Positions 43,345-52,737 of a stretch of DNA of 64,000 nucleotides are shown here, in pieces. A program made the translations under genes and the position numbers. Each line of letters begins with the position of its first letter. Position 1 is the first letter of the stretch. This stretch comes from NCEH01 sp043195195 (GTDB taxonomy: Bacteria > Pseudomonadota > Alphaproteobacteria > Rhizobiales > Xanthobacteraceae), in contig NZ_JBAFWT010000002.1 in the NCBI RefSeq assembly GCF_043195195.1, forward strand, positions 285,307 through 349,306. The letters are read 5' to 3'. The notes under the pieces are model-generated. The model had not been told where the DNA came from. It ran no database searches and saw only the letters and a program-made list of their open reading frames with translations.

Positions 43345-44067
43345 ATGATATCCGCCTCGCCATCCTCCCCCAACGCCACCGATACATCCAACGACGGACT
43401 GTCGCGTCGCGACGCGCTTGTGCTCGGCAGCGCGGCAATCGCCGCCAGCGTGTTCATGCCCCATGTGGCGCGGGCGGCCGCGCCCTTCGTCATGCCGCCC
43501 TTGCCCTATGCGGAAGATGCGCTCGCCCCCACCATTTCCGCGCGCACGGTCGGGCTGCACTACGGCAAGCACACCAAGGGCTATTACGACAAGGTCAACG
43601 TACTCTCGGCCGGCAAGCCTTATGCGGACATGACCCTCTCGGAGATCGTCGTCGCGTCGAAGAAGGCCGGCGACACCGCCATGTTCAACCAGTCCGCCCA
43701 GGCCTGGAACCACGATCTCTATTGGGCGAGTTTCAAGGGCGGTCCCGCGGCCCCCGCCGGCGCCTTCGCCAAGGCGGTGGAAGCCGATTTCAAGACGCTT
43801 GACGCCCTCAACACCAAGATGACCGAGACCGGCGACGGCGTGTTCGGCACCGGTTGGGTATGGCTGGTGCGCGAGGGCGACGGGCTCGCGGTTCTTGGTA
43901 TGAAGGACGGGGCCAATCCCTTGCCGGACGGCAAGAAGGTACTCCTCGGCATCGACGTGTGGGAGCATGCCTATTATCTCGACTATGAAAACCGGCGCAC
44001 CGCCCACGTCGCGGCGGTCCTTAAGGACCGCGTGAACTGGCAGGTCGTCAGCGATCGCTTCGGCTGA
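43345..44067 (+). CDS. Tat-exported superoxide dismutase (Fe/Mn family)
   Basis: A 240-residue protein. The N-terminal 45 residues form a twin-arginine signal (SRRDALVLGSAAIAASVFM, cleavage after ARA). The mature part is an Fe/Mn superoxide dismutase with ligands in GLHYGKHTKGYY, AWNHDLYW and DVWEHAYYLDY. Export by Tat fits a dismutase that folds with its metal before crossing the membrane, protecting the periplasm from superoxide. AGGAG precedes the ATG. Confidence 0.9.
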   Translation: MISASPSSPNATDTSNDGLSRRDALVLGSAAIAASVFMPHVARAAAPFVMPPLPYAEDALAPTISARTVGLHYGKHTKGYYDKVNVLSAGKPYADMTLSEIVVASKKAGDTAMFNQSAQAWNHDLYWASFKGGPAAPAGAFAKAVEADFKTLDALNTKMTETGDGVFGTGWVWLVREGDGLAVLGMKDGANPLPDGKKVLLGIDVWEHAYYLDYENRRTAHVAAVLKDRVNWQVVSDRFG

Positions 44068-44085
44068 CCCCCAGCGCCCGGCATC

Positions 44086-44116
44086 GCGAGGCCCGCACGT
44101 CGCGCGCGGGCCTCGC
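44086..44116. terminator. Strong hairpin between convergent sod and MFS genes
   Basis: GCGAGGCCCGC (44086-44096) and GCGGGCCTCGC (44106-44116) form a perfect 11-base stem with a 9-base loop. It lies 19 bases after sod and 6 bases before the end of the opposing MFS gene, so it probably serves as a bidirectional terminator or 3' stabiliser. There is no long T-tract on either side. Confidence 0.6.
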
Positions 44117-44121
44117 CCTTG

Positions 44122-45606
44122 CTAAATCCCAATATCTTCGAGCCGAACACCGGTGGTTTCGATGCGGAAGTGCCAGGTGACCCAGGCGCCGACGAGCGAT
44201 GTGCCCACCAGGATGTAGAGCAGCGGCTTGGTGCCGAGATCCAGCAGCAGGATCGGGAACAGGAAGGCGGTCAAGACCGCGCCGATCTTTGCGAAGGCGG
44301 CGGCAAAGCCGGCGCCACGGCCCCGAATGTGGGTCGGGAAGACCTCCCCGGCCAGCAGATAGGTCTGCGCGTTCGGCCCCATGTTGGTCATGAAATTGAA
44401 CAGCATGAACCCGGTGTAGATGAGGAAGATCTGCGCTCCGCCGGTGTAGTCGACTGAGAACGAGGCAATCAGCAGCCCGGCCGCGCAGCCGATGAAGCCG
44501 AACACCTGGAGCGGGATGCGCCCGACCTTGTCCGCCAGCATGACGGCGGCGCAGATGCCGACGATCAGCAGCAGGTCGATGAAGGCCGCGCCTTCCGCCG
44601 CCAGCATGTCGCTGGCGATGATGTCGGTCAGGTCGTGGTGCACACTGGTGTGCGAGCCGATGGCGGCAGCGAGAATGGTGGGGGTGAAGATGCCGATGCC
44701 GTAGGTGCCGAGATCCTGCAGGAACCAGGGCACCGAGGCGAGGATCGTCGCGCGCAGGTTCCTCGCCTTGAACAATGACCAAATGGTCCGCTCATGGTGC
44801 GCATGCGCGTGGGCGTGGCGCGGCTTCAGCTTGATCTGCTTGGGATAGTCGGGCCTGCGCTTGAGCAGCTTGTGCACTTCGCGCTCGGCCTCCGGCAGGC
44901 GGCCGTGGGCCACCAGCCAGTGTCCGCTCTCGGTCACGTAGAAACGGCCAACCAGCACCACGACTGCCGGGATGATGGCGCTCGCATACATCAGTCGCCA
45001 GGCGTTGAGGTCCGGCGCGAAGGTCAGGATGAGATAGCCCACCCCAGTGCCAACCAGCGCGCCCACCGCCTGGAAGCCGAACGCGCTGAGCACCAGTCGG
45101 CCGCGGGCGCTGGTGGGGATGCTTTCGGAAATCACGAGGTGGGCGGTGGGATAATCGCAGCCCAACGCCACGCCAACGCCGAACAGAAAGAACACCATCC
45201 AATAGAAGGTCGGCGCCACAGACAAGAGGATCAGAAACAGGATGAACAGCGCCATTTCGGCGATGAACATGAGTTTGCGGCCGAACTGATCGGCAAGACC
45301 GCCGAGGAACAGCGCACCGATCAATATTCCGAACAGGCTCGCCGCACCCACGAGGCCATGCTCGAACGCACCCATGGAATATTCGACCGCCATCAGCGGC
45401 ATGGCCACGCCAGTCATGAACACGACCAGCCCCTCGAAGAACTTTCCCGCTGCCGCGAGTCCCCAGATGCGCCATTGCATGGCGGTCATGGGCGTGACGG
45501 ATACTTCCGTCCCGTCGCGCCAAAGGGGGCGCTCGTCGATATATTCCTGAACGGAGCGCGCCTCCATCGTCGCTGGCGATGGCATAGGCACCTGCATGTC
45601 GTTCAT
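44122..45606 (-). CDS. MFS transporter, sugar-porter-like
   Basis: A 494-residue major facilitator with 12 predicted membrane segments. The loop after segment 2 has the MFS motif GGLADQFGRKLM. The ATG at 45606 with GGGGGA upstream is preferred to one at 45657. The central cytoplasmic loop holds a His cluster (HAHAHAHH near residue 265). Substrate unknown; similar proteins carry sugars, inositol or aromatic acids. Divergent from the next lipoprotein gene. Confidence 0.85.
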   Translation of the reverse strand: MNDMQVPMPSPATMEARSVQEYIDERPLWRDGTEVSVTPMTAMQWRIWGLAAAGKFFEGLVVFMTGVAMPLMAVEYSMGAFEHGLVGAASLFGILIGALFLGGLADQFGRKLMFIAEMALFILFLILLSVAPTFYWMVFFLFGVGVALGCDYPTAHLVISESIPTSARGRLVLSAFGFQAVGALVGTGVGYLILTFAPDLNAWRLMYASAIIPAVVVLVGRFYVTESGHWLVAHGRLPEAEREVHKLLKRRPDYPKQIKLKPRHAHAHAHHERTIWSLFKARNLRATILASVPWFLQDLGTYGIGIFTPTILAAAIGSHTSVHHDLTDIIASDMLAAEGAAFIDLLLIVGICAAVMLADKVGRIPLQVFGFIGCAAGLLIASFSVDYTGGAQIFLIYTGFMLFNFMTNMGPNAQTYLLAGEVFPTHIRGRGAGFAAAFAKIGAVLTAFLFPILLLDLGTKPLLYILVGTSLVGAWVTWHFRIETTGVRLEDIGI

Positions 45607-45726
45607 CGTCATTCCCCCGCAGTTCTCGCACTGATGCGCAACGGCGATGAACACCATATGACAGCCCAGCCCTGGTCGCTGCGCGAACTCTCGGATATGA
45701 AAGGCTTTTACACGGGAGGCTCGGGG

Positions 45727-46446
45727 ATGGCGGCGCGTTGCGAAGGGCTCAGTCGGCCCATCTTTGGCATGATGGGGCTGGTGCTGGCGGGTATGGCCGC
45801 CGGGTGTCAGGCTCCGGGGCCGAGTTGGGGCACGGGCACCGTCGTCGAGACCGGTCCGTTCGACAGCGTATCTGAGACGGTGGTTGGTATTCCTGCACCC
45901 ACCGCAGCGCCGCGCGTATTTCAGTGCACCGGGCCATGGGCGCCAACCACCTCGGAAGTCAATCTGATCGCTGATTTCGGCGCGCAGGCCATCAGCCGCG
46001 CCGATGTTCAGGAGCCGGACGGCTCAACCGGGCCCGGCTCCGTGTTGCTGGCGGGCAATTCCAAGCTGCGGCTGGACGTAGCCTGGGCCGACGGTCTTGG
46101 ATATACCGTGCCGACCCGCGTCGCCTTCACTGAGGAAAGCGCCTGGAGCGTCGCCGGGGTTCGCATCGGCTCTTCGCTCGCGGACGTGGAACGGGCCAAC
46201 GGGCGCGCGTTCCGCATCCAGGGCTTCGGCGGCAATGGTAGCGGCGTGGTGGTGGACTGGCAGAAGGGCGCGCTCGCGAACATGCCCGGCCCGTGCCGTC
46301 TCGGCGTTCAGTTCGCACTTTCCGCCGCCGCTTCGGACGCGGCGCAGGCGAAGGTCTCTGGACCGAAGACCTATCTCTCCTCCGACCCAAATATCCGTGC
46401 GCTGAAGCCCACGGTCGGCCTGTTCTGGGTCAATTATCGCTGGTAG
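45727..46446 (+). CDS. Predicted lipoprotein of unknown function
   Basis: A 239-residue protein with a signal peptide ending in the possible lipobox MAAGC near residue 24. The ATG at 45727 has GGGAGG seven bases upstream. The mature part has an inhibitor-like or beta-sheet pattern (SKLRLDVAWADG; SLADVERANGRAFRIQGFGG), with two Cys likely paired. No family recognised. An upstream ATG at 45661 is possible, but would place 22 residues before the signal peptide. Confidence 0.6.
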   Translation: MAARCEGLSRPIFGMMGLVLAGMAAGCQAPGPSWGTGTVVETGPFDSVSETVVGIPAPTAAPRVFQCTGPWAPTTSEVNLIADFGAQAISRADVQEPDGSTGPGSVLLAGNSKLRLDVAWADGLGYTVPTRVAFTEESAWSVAGVRIGSSLADVERANGRAFRIQGFGGNGSGVVVDWQKGALANMPGPCRLGVQFALSAAASDAAQAKVSGPKTYLSSDPNIRALKPTVGLFWVNYRW

Positions 46447-46497
46447 AACTCCACCGTTGCCCCGTCGATGGGTCGGGGAGCAATTGCGGAGCGTGTC

Positions 46498-46779
46498 ATG
46501 TCTGAAACCAGGACACCCGAGCGGACGTCTTCCCGCCGCTCTCTCGCCTTCGTCTTCGTGCTGGGCATCGCCTGCACGGTCGGCGCCAATGCGCTGCTGT
46601 CGTCGGCGCGGGCGAACCAGCCGTTCATGGACGCAGCTCTCGCCTCGCTCCGTGCGGCACGGGCCAATCTGATCCAGGCGGAGCCCAATAAGGGCGGCCA
46701 CCGCGACCGGGCCATTGACCTGGTGGATCGGGCGATCAACCAAGTCGAGGAAGGCATCGCCTTCGCCGCCGGTCAGTAA
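46498..46779 (+). CDS. Small exported helical protein, conserved hypothetical
   Basis: A 93-residue protein with an N-terminal hydrophobic segment (about residues 15-38), either a signal peptide or an anchor, followed by two helices. The segment NLIQAEPNKGGHRDRAIDLVDRAI matches a widespread small alphaproteobacterial family of unknown function. CGGAG is six bases before the ATG at 46498. Gap of 51 bases from the lipoprotein gene. Confidence 0.65.
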   Translation: MSETRTPERTSSRRSLAFVFVLGIACTVGANALLSSARANQPFMDAALASLRAARANLIQAEPNKGGHRDRAIDLVDRAINQVEEGIAFAAGQ

Positions 46780-46961
46780 GGCCTTATCCTCTCCCAAAAT
46801 GCGCGGCTGGCGGCGGATCTCAATCCGCCGTCAGCCGCGTCCGTCCGGGAAGCCCCTGCGTTCCCCTCGGGTTCAGAGCGGTTCATCGTTTCACGAACGA
46901 ACGCCCTCATGTGGAGCATGATCGCCTTTTCCGGGCGAACTGGCGTGCTTGGGCGAGGATT

Positions 46962-48278
46962 CTATGTCCCTGGAGCGATCCGGGGTGGATAGGCGAGCGC
47001 GCCTTCGCACCACTTCGCCACCCGCAGCAGCTTCATATCCTCGCCGAACGGCGCCACCAGCTGGATCCCCAGCGGAAGGCCGCGCGGACCGGTGCCAGCC
47101 GGCAAAGCGATGGCCGGCACGCCGAGCGTGGTCCACGGCACGCACAGGCCGGGATCGCCGGTTTCGCCAAGACCCTCGGGAGCTTCTCCCGTCGCCGGCG
47201 CGGTCAGCAGCACATCGAAGCCTGCGAGCACGCGCGTGAACTCCGCCCGCAGCGCCGTCTGCGCCGCGCGGGCGGCGAGATAATCGGTGGCCGCGATCGC
47301 CGCGCCCCGCTCCACCAGCGCTTGCAGGCGGGCCGAGGTCTTGTCCGGGAAACGGGCCACCAGATCGGCGAAATTGGCCGCGCCCTCGGCGCCGCACAGG
47401 GTCGCGGAAATCGCCGGCAATTGGGCGAACGCCTCCGGCAGCGTCACCGCCTGCACCGTCGCGCCCGAACCGGCGAACCGTGCCGCCGCCATTTCCATCA
47501 GCGCGACCTGGCTGTCCTCCAGGGCCGGCGCACCGGCCGGGCGCAGCCAGGCGATGCGCGGCGCCGGGAAAGGCGCGACGCCGGCGACGCCGAACGGGAA
47601 AATCGTGCGCCGCGCGGCGCCGGGCCCGCCCGCCAGCAGCGAAAGGACGAAGGCGACATCGTCCACGCTGCGGGTGAACAGGCCGAGATGGTCCAGCGAT
47701 TGGGAGAGATCGTGCACGCCCTTCAGGGCGATGGTGCCATAGCTCGGCTTCAGCCCGACCACGCCGCAATAGGCGGCGGGGCGCAGGACCGAGCCGAGGG
47801 TCTGGGTGCCCAGCGCCACCTGGACCGAGCCGCTGGCGAGGGAAGCCGCCGAGCCCGAGGAGGAGCCGCCCGGCGTGTGGCCGAGATTCCAGGGATTGCG
47901 GGTGGGGCCGGGCTCGCGCCAGGCGAATTCGGTGGTGATGGTCTTGCCGAGGATCGTCGCGCCGAGATCCTTCAGGCGGCCGACCACATAGGCGTCTTCC
48001 GCCGGCTGATGGTCCACATAGATGGCCGAGCCAAAGGTGGTGGGCATGTCGGCGGTGGCGATGAGATCCTTCACGCCGACCGCGACGCCGGTGAGGGGGC
48101 CGGCGCCGGAGGTCACGGCGGGCGCCTCGGCGGGGAGATGGGCGAAGGCACGAAGCTCGCCTTCCAGGGCCACGGCGCGCGCGTGGCTGGCGGCGATCAG
48201 ATCCTGGGGCAAAGCTTCGCCTGCGGCCAGGGCGCGCACGATGTCGAGCACGCCGGCGCTGGTCTTGAGGGCAGTCAT
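46962..48278 (-). CDS. Amidase signature-family amidohydrolase
   Basis: A 438-residue amidase signature enzyme with the Ser-cisSer-Lys triad: Lys70 (VGVKDLI), Ser139/140 (TPGGSSSGSA) and nucleophile Ser163 (TLGSVLRPA). It lies downstream of an SsuABC/NitT-type importer on the same strand, separated by 226 bases, and may hydrolyse an amide brought in by it. Substrate unknown. The start at 48278 is the one that leaves a normal N-terminus for the family; an upstream ATG would add 71 Ala/Arg-rich residues. Confidence 0.85.
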   Translation of the reverse strand: MTALKTSAGVLDIVRALAAGEALPQDLIAASHARAVALEGELRAFAHLPAEAPAVTSGAGPLTGVAVGVKDLIATADMPTTFGSAIYVDHQPAEDAYVVGRLKDLGATILGKTITTEFAWREPGPTRNPWNLGHTPGGSSSGSAASLASGSVQVALGTQTLGSVLRPAAYCGVVGLKPSYGTIALKGVHDLSQSLDHLGLFTRSVDDVAFVLSLLAGGPGAARRTIFPFGVAGVAPFPAPRIAWLRPAGAPALEDSQVALMEMAAARFAGSGATVQAVTLPEAFAQLPAISATLCGAEGAANFADLVARFPDKTSARLQALVERGAAIAATDYLAARAAQTALRAEFTRVLAGFDVLLTAPATGEAPEGLGETGDPGLCVPWTTLGVPAIALPAGTGPRGLPLGIQLVAPFGEDMKLLRVAKWCEGALAYPPRIAPGT

Positions 48279-48504
48279 GGGAAGGTCCGGAACGGGAGGG
48301 AAGCAGGCGGGACGCATCGTCCGGGCGGGCGGGGCCGCGCCATGCGCGGCGCGGGTGGCTTGCCTTCCTTCGGAAGAGCGCGCCGGTGCCGCGGCGCCAT
48401 GGCCGAGCTTCGCCCGATCCGGGTCTGAGGTCCGTGAAAGCGGGGCTTCGGCGGCGAAGGGTGAGAACCCCGCCGAAGCCCCCTGACGCACGAAAGTCAG
48501 CGCG

Positions 48505-49488
48505 TCAGTTGGTGGGCATGGCCATGGCCTTGTCGATATAGGTGCGCGGCACGAAGGTCTTGTAATCCGGCTGGCCGGAGAGATTGCCGAGCGCGATCTG
48601 GGTGTCGAGCGCGAGGGTCAGCGCGGTCGGGGTGATGTCGACGCTGGTGGGATAGACGTTGTCGGCCAGCATGCGCTTGGTGGCGGCGGCGACCACATCG
48701 GGATCGAGCTTCGGGAATTCCTTTTGCGCGATCTCGATGGTGCGTGCCTCGTTTTTGTGCATGAAGCGAACCGCCATCTCCAGGCCATTGGTCAGGCGCT
48801 GGGCGAGATCGGGATCGACATCGGTGCGGGCGGTGATGGTGGAGAAGGCATAGGGGCCGTACAGCTTGGGAAAGCCGAGCACGACCTTCATGCCCTTGGC
48901 CACCACCTGGTCGAGGCCGGGTTCATACATGACGGCGACCTTGGCCTGACCGGCGACGAAGGGGCCCGGTTCGGTGCCGAGAGGAACCTGGATCATCTCC
49001 ACGTCCTTGTTGGCATCCATGCCGTTTTCCTTCAGCAGCTTGATGAACAGCGAGGTGCTGGTGGTGGGCATCAGGCCGGTGACGATCTTCTGGCCCTTCA
49101 GGTCCTTGACGCTGTCGAACTTGAAGTCGGGCGTCGCGGCGATCCACACCGCGGCACCGTTCACCACATTGGCGATGGTGTTCACCGGCGCGCCCTTGGA
49201 GGCGGCGATCGCCGTCCATTCCGGGCCGTGCAGGGAGAATTGCGCGCTCTTCGAGATCACGGCCGAGAGGGCAACCGAGCCCGAGCCGGCGCTTTCCTTG
49301 GAGAGATCAAGGCCCTGCTTTTCAAAGAAGCCCTCATCCATGGCCACGTAGAGCGGCAGATAGAGCATGGACTGGAAGGCCTGTGAAATGGTGGCCTTCT
49401 TCATCTCGACCGCAGAGGCCGGAGCGAGCGTGGCGGAGGAAAGCGCCAGGGCAAGGGAAAAGGCGCCCAGTTTCGGCAAGAAAGTCAT
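48505..49488 (-). CDS. ABC transporter substrate-binding protein (SsuA/THI5/NMT1-like)
   Basis: A 327-residue periplasmic binding protein with a signal peptide (residues about 1-26, ending ASA). The start of the mature part, FQSMLYLPLYVAMDEGFFEKQGL, is typical of the NMT1/THI5/SsuA group, which binds nitrate, sulfonates, thiamine precursors or aromatic compounds. It is third in the operon after the ATPase and permease genes. Ligand unknown. Confidence 0.88.
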   Translation of the reverse strand: MTFLPKLGAFSLALALSSATLAPASAVEMKKATISQAFQSMLYLPLYVAMDEGFFEKQGLDLSKESAGSGSVALSAVISKSAQFSLHGPEWTAIAASKGAPVNTIANVVNGAAVWIAATPDFKFDSVKDLKGQKIVTGLMPTTSTSLFIKLLKENGMDANKDVEMIQVPLGTEPGPFVAGQAKVAVMYEPGLDQVVAKGMKVVLGFPKLYGPYAFSTITARTDVDPDLAQRLTNGLEMAVRFMHKNEARTIEIAQKEFPKLDPDVVAAATKRMLADNVYPTSVDITPTALTLALDTQIALGNLSGQPDYKTFVPRTYIDKAMAMPTN

Positions 49489-49515
49489 GTGGACATGTCT
49501 CCGGAAAACAAGAGG

Positions 49516-50370
49516 TCAAACGTTGATCTGGGTGCCGCCCATCTGCTGCTTCCAGGGAAGCAGGCGCTGTTCGGTGACTTCGACCATCTGGTAGAAGAGA
49601 AATCCGACCAGCATCAGCGTGAACAGGCCGGCCCAGACCGTATTGAGGTCGTACAGGCTTGAGGCGACGTAGATCACATGGCCGAGGCCATGCTGGGAGG
49701 AGATGAATTCGCCCACCACGGCACCGACCAGCGCGAAGCCGATATTGATGCGGAAGGTGGCGATGATCGCCGGCAACGTGGACGGCGTGATCACCCGCTT
49801 GAAGATCTGGTGCTTGCTGGCGCCCATGGAGAACAGCAGCGCCTGTAGATCCTTGTCCGCGTCCTTCGCCGCCTGATAGGCGGTGATGAGGGCGACGATG
49901 GAGGTGAGCGAGATGGCGAGCGCCACCTTGGAGGTCAGCCCGGTGCCGAACCACAGGATGATGATCGGCGCCAGCGCGATCTTCGGCACCGAATTGATGG
50001 CGGCGATGAACGGCTCCACCAAACGGGCGACGAAGGCCGAATACCAGAGCGTCAGCCCGATCACCGAGCCGATCACGGTGCCGAAGGCAAAGCCGAGGAT
50101 CGCCTCGAACACCGTGTAGCCGGTATCGACGAACAGCGAGCCGTCGGCGACCATCGAGACCAGCACGTGCAGGACGCCGCTCGGCTGTCCGACGAGGAAG
50201 GCATTGAGCCATTCCATCCGCACCGCCACTTCCCAGAGCAGGAAGAAGGCTACAACGGCCAGGATTTGCAGCACGCCGCGACCGACCGTGGAATCGAAAA
50301 CATTGCGACGCCTGTTGGCACGCAGGTGCCTGCGGACGCTGGTTTTTGCGAGTTGAGCCATCTCAGTCAT
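49516..50370 (-). CDS. ABC transporter permease (SsuC/TauC-like)
   Basis: A 284-residue permease with about six membrane segments and the EAA-type loop ALLFSMGASKHQIFKRVITPSTLP near residues 140-163, interrupted here as the contact to the ATPase. Its ATG at 50370 overlaps the ATPase stop by four bases. It belongs to the same importer as the binding protein downstream. Confidence 0.88.
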   Translation of the reverse strand: MTEMAQLAKTSVRRHLRANRRRNVFDSTVGRGVLQILAVVAFFLLWEVAVRMEWLNAFLVGQPSGVLHVLVSMVADGSLFVDTGYTVFEAILGFAFGTVIGSVIGLTLWYSAFVARLVEPFIAAINSVPKIALAPIIILWFGTGLTSKVALAISLTSIVALITAYQAAKDADKDLQALLFSMGASKHQIFKRVITPSTLPAIIATFRINIGFALVGAVVGEFISSQHGLGHVIYVASSLYDLNTVWAGLFTLMLVGFLFYQMVEVTEQRLLPWKQQMGGTQINV

Positions 50371-51149
50371 GCGCTCGCCCTGGTCTGAATGTCGAGTTCC
50401 GCGCACAGCGTGTTGAAATAGCTGGAGAAGCGAGGGTCGCTGCGGGCGGCGATGGGGGAATGTTCGTTGAGCGCGATATCGTGAACCGCCTTCACCCGGG
50501 CCGGGCGCTGGCTGAGCACGACCACGCGCTTGGAGAGCGCGACCGCCTCGTCGATGTCGTGGGTGACGAGAATCACGGTCTTGTGGAAGGTCTCCACCGC
50601 TTCCATCAGGATGCCCTCCAGATAGAGGCGAGTCTGGTAGTCGAGCGCGGAGAACGGCTCGTCCAGCAGGAGGATGTCAGGATCGAGGACCAAGGTGCGG
50701 ATCAGCGCCACGCGTTGGCGCATGCCGCCCGAGAGCATCTTGGGATAGGCGTTCTCGAAGCCCGACAGGCCGAACGTGGACAGATATTCGCGGGCCGTGT
50801 CCATGGCCTGGCGCGGATCGACGCCCTTCGTCTCCAGCCCGAGCAGGACGTTGTCCAGCACCGTGCGCCAGGGGAAGAGCAGATCCTTCTGCATCATGTA
50901 CCCAACCTTGCCGCGCAGGCTGTCCACCTCCTGGCCGCGATACATGAGCATGCCTTCGTCGGGGTCGACGAGGCCGGCGATGATGTTGAACACCGTCGTC
51001 TTGCCGCAGCCGCTGGGACCGATGATGCTGACAAAATCGCGTTCGTGGATGTCGAAGGTCAGGCCGTCGAGCACCTGGGTGGGACCCTGCTTTCCGGGAA
51101 AGCTCTTGCGGATGCCGTTGAGGCGCAGTTGCACTTTAGGTGATGACAT
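50367..51149 (-). CDS. ABC transporter ATP-binding protein (SsuB/TauB-like)
   Basis: A 260-residue ABC ATPase with Walker A (GPSGCGKT), signature LSGGM and Walker B (LLLDEPFSALD), of the nitrate/sulfonate/taurine group. The ATG at 51149 has AGGAGA just upstream; the frame is open further upstream, but the added residues have no resemblance to the family. It is the first gene of the importer operon. An unusual inverted repeat lies in its leader or promoter. Confidence 0.88.
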   Translation of the reverse strand: MSSPKVQLRLNGIRKSFPGKQGPTQVLDGLTFDIHERDFVSIIGPSGCGKTTVFNIIAGLVDPDEGMLMYRGQEVDSLRGKVGYMMQKDLLFPWRTVLDNVLLGLETKGVDPRQAMDTAREYLSTFGLSGFENAYPKMLSGGMRQRVALIRTLVLDPDILLLDEPFSALDYQTRLYLEGILMEAVETFHKTVILVTHDIDEAVALSKRVVVLSQRPARVKAVHDIALNEHSPIAARSDPRFSSYFNTLCAELDIQTRASA

Positions 51150-51189
51150 GGCGTCTCCTGTCTGCCGCCAGTCCATAGGCAACCGCTGT

Positions 51190-51227
51190 GCCAAATCCCG
51201 GAAATGTTGCAGTGCAAGGGATTTGGC
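51190..51227. promoter_or_regulatory. Perfect inverted repeat with nested palindrome upstream of ABC operon
   Basis: GCCAAATCCC (51190-51199) and GGGATTTGGC (51218-51227) form a perfect 10-base inverted repeat with an 18-base centre. Within it, off-centre, is TTGCA-G-TGCAA (51207-51217), an 11-base palindrome. It lies 41 bases upstream of the ATPase start. It could be an operator for a dimeric regulator or a branched hairpin in the mRNA leader. Confidence 0.6.
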
Positions 51228-51429
51228 GAGTGCGGCCGACGTCCCATAAATAGGCAGATAGGTGGAATGCCTCGGATTCAGGCAGATGGTGCCTTTTCGT
51301 GCATAATGAATGCAGATTTCACGATGACGTGACGCGAGCCGTGCAATTGCCCTTTTGGCAGGGCAGCATGGTTTCGGCGGATGAGCGCATGCGCTGCGCA
51401 TGCAGGCGGGGCGGCTGAGGAAACTGCGG

Positions 51430-52116
51430 ATGGACTGGGTTTCATTCTGGGATGGTGCGAACGCCATTTATGTGAACGACCGCCACAAACAGGTGCATTA
51501 TGAGCGACTTGCGAGCGATCTCGCGAGCTTCGTCCCAAGCCCCGCGGCGCGCGTGCTGGATTATGGGTGCGGGGAAGCGCTGGCGGCCCTGGCGCTCGCG
51601 GGCCGATGCGCGCATCTCACGCTGAGCGATGCTGCACCTCGCGTCCGCGAGAAGCTAAAGGGTCGCTTTTCCGGCCAGGCGACAATCGCGGTGCGTTCTG
51701 TCGAGGAGGTGGAGGCGCTTGCAGACGGCAGCTTTGATCTCGTGATCGTCAATTCGTTGGCGCAATATCTCTCTCGCGCGCAATTGGAGGGGCTACTCGG
51801 GCTGTTCCACCGGTTGCTCGCGCCAGGGGGGCGGCTGCTCCTTGCAGATGTCATCCCTCCCGGCGTCGGCGCGGCGCGCGATGCGACCGCGCTGCTGGGA
51901 TTCGCGGCACGTGAAGGCTTCTTCTTTGCCGCCATCCTGGGATTGGCGCGCACGGCGGTCTCGCCTTACCGCAAGCTGCGGGCCGACCTGGGGCTCAGCA
52001 CTTATGATGAAGCCGATGTACTGGACCTGCTGAAGGCGGCCGGTTTCTCCGCCACCCGGCATCGCCCCAATGTGGGGCACAATCAGGCCCGCATGGCTTT
52101 CGTCGCAATCCGCTAA
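51430..52116 (+). CDS. Class I SAM-dependent methyltransferase
   Basis: A 228-residue methyltransferase with motif I VLDYGCGEA near residue 42 and the acidic motif II region TLSDAAP near residue 65. GAGGA lies upstream of the ATG at 51430 (MDWVSFWDG). Substrate unknown. It is divergent from the ABC importer and convergent with gtrA, so neither neighbour tells its role; polar lipid or sugar modification is possible. Confidence 0.8.
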   Translation: MDWVSFWDGANAIYVNDRHKQVHYERLASDLASFVPSPAARVLDYGCGEALAALALAGRCAHLTLSDAAPRVREKLKGRFSGQATIAVRSVEEVEALADGSFDLVIVNSLAQYLSRAQLEGLLGLFHRLLAPGGRLLLADVIPPGVGAARDATALLGFAAREGFFFAAILGLARTAVSPYRKLRADLGLSTYDEADVLDLLKAAGFSATRHRPNVGHNQARMAFVAIR

Positions 52117-52150
52117 GCGCGCGCCCACTGTCGAGGCGCCGTCGCGCAAT

Positions 52151-52612
52151 TCAACCGGCGTCCTGACGCTGTGGTCGCTTTTCCGCGAAGGCCCACACCC
52201 GGTAACCGCTGAAGGTCCAGCACAGAACCAGCGCGCTGGTGAGGAACTGGGCCAGCAGATAGAATACGCCGAGCCGATGGACGAACACGTCCATCAGCAC
52301 TCCGTTCAGCACGAAGGCGACCCCAGCCACTGCGAAATAACGCGGTATGGCGCCGGCGTGCGAGCGTGTGGACTTGAAAGTGAAACGGCTGTTGAGCGTG
52401 TAGGTCACGCAGCTTCCCACCACGAATCCCACCAGGGAAGCGGAAACCGGGCCGATCAAATCCCATTCCACCAGCGCGCCGAGGACGAGGAAATGGAAGA
52501 ACAGGGCGGTGAATCCGACACCCAAGAAGGTCGCTAGCTGGATCAACAGCGGGCGGTGCTGCGATAGGATCTGGCGGAGGGCGGGGGGCACGGGAGGGTG
52601 GACTCCGAACAT
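52151..52612 (-). CDS. GtrA-family membrane protein
   Basis: A 153-residue GtrA-like protein with four hydrophobic segments (about residues 22-42, 53-73, 90-110, 119-140) and the family features NSRFTFKS and WTFSGYRVWAF. GtrA proteins are thought to flip lipid-linked sugars across the membrane for cell-envelope glycosylation. No glycosyltransferase is adjacent. Confidence 0.85.
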   Translation of the reverse strand: MFGVHPPVPPALRQILSQHRPLLIQLATFLGVGFTALFFHFLVLGALVEWDLIGPVSASLVGFVVGSCVTYTLNSRFTFKSTRSHAGAIPRYFAVAGVAFVLNGVLMDVFVHRLGVFYLLAQFLTSALVLCWTFSGYRVWAFAEKRPQRQDAG

Positions 52613-52737
52613 AGGGCCATGGAGGCGTCTTCCGTCGCGTCCAAATATGGTCTAAGGAAGCCCAATAGCGCGTCGGGAAGAGATAATTCAACGCCCGGGG
52701 CAGCGTCGACCGTCACTCGTACGGTTTCCATTCATCA

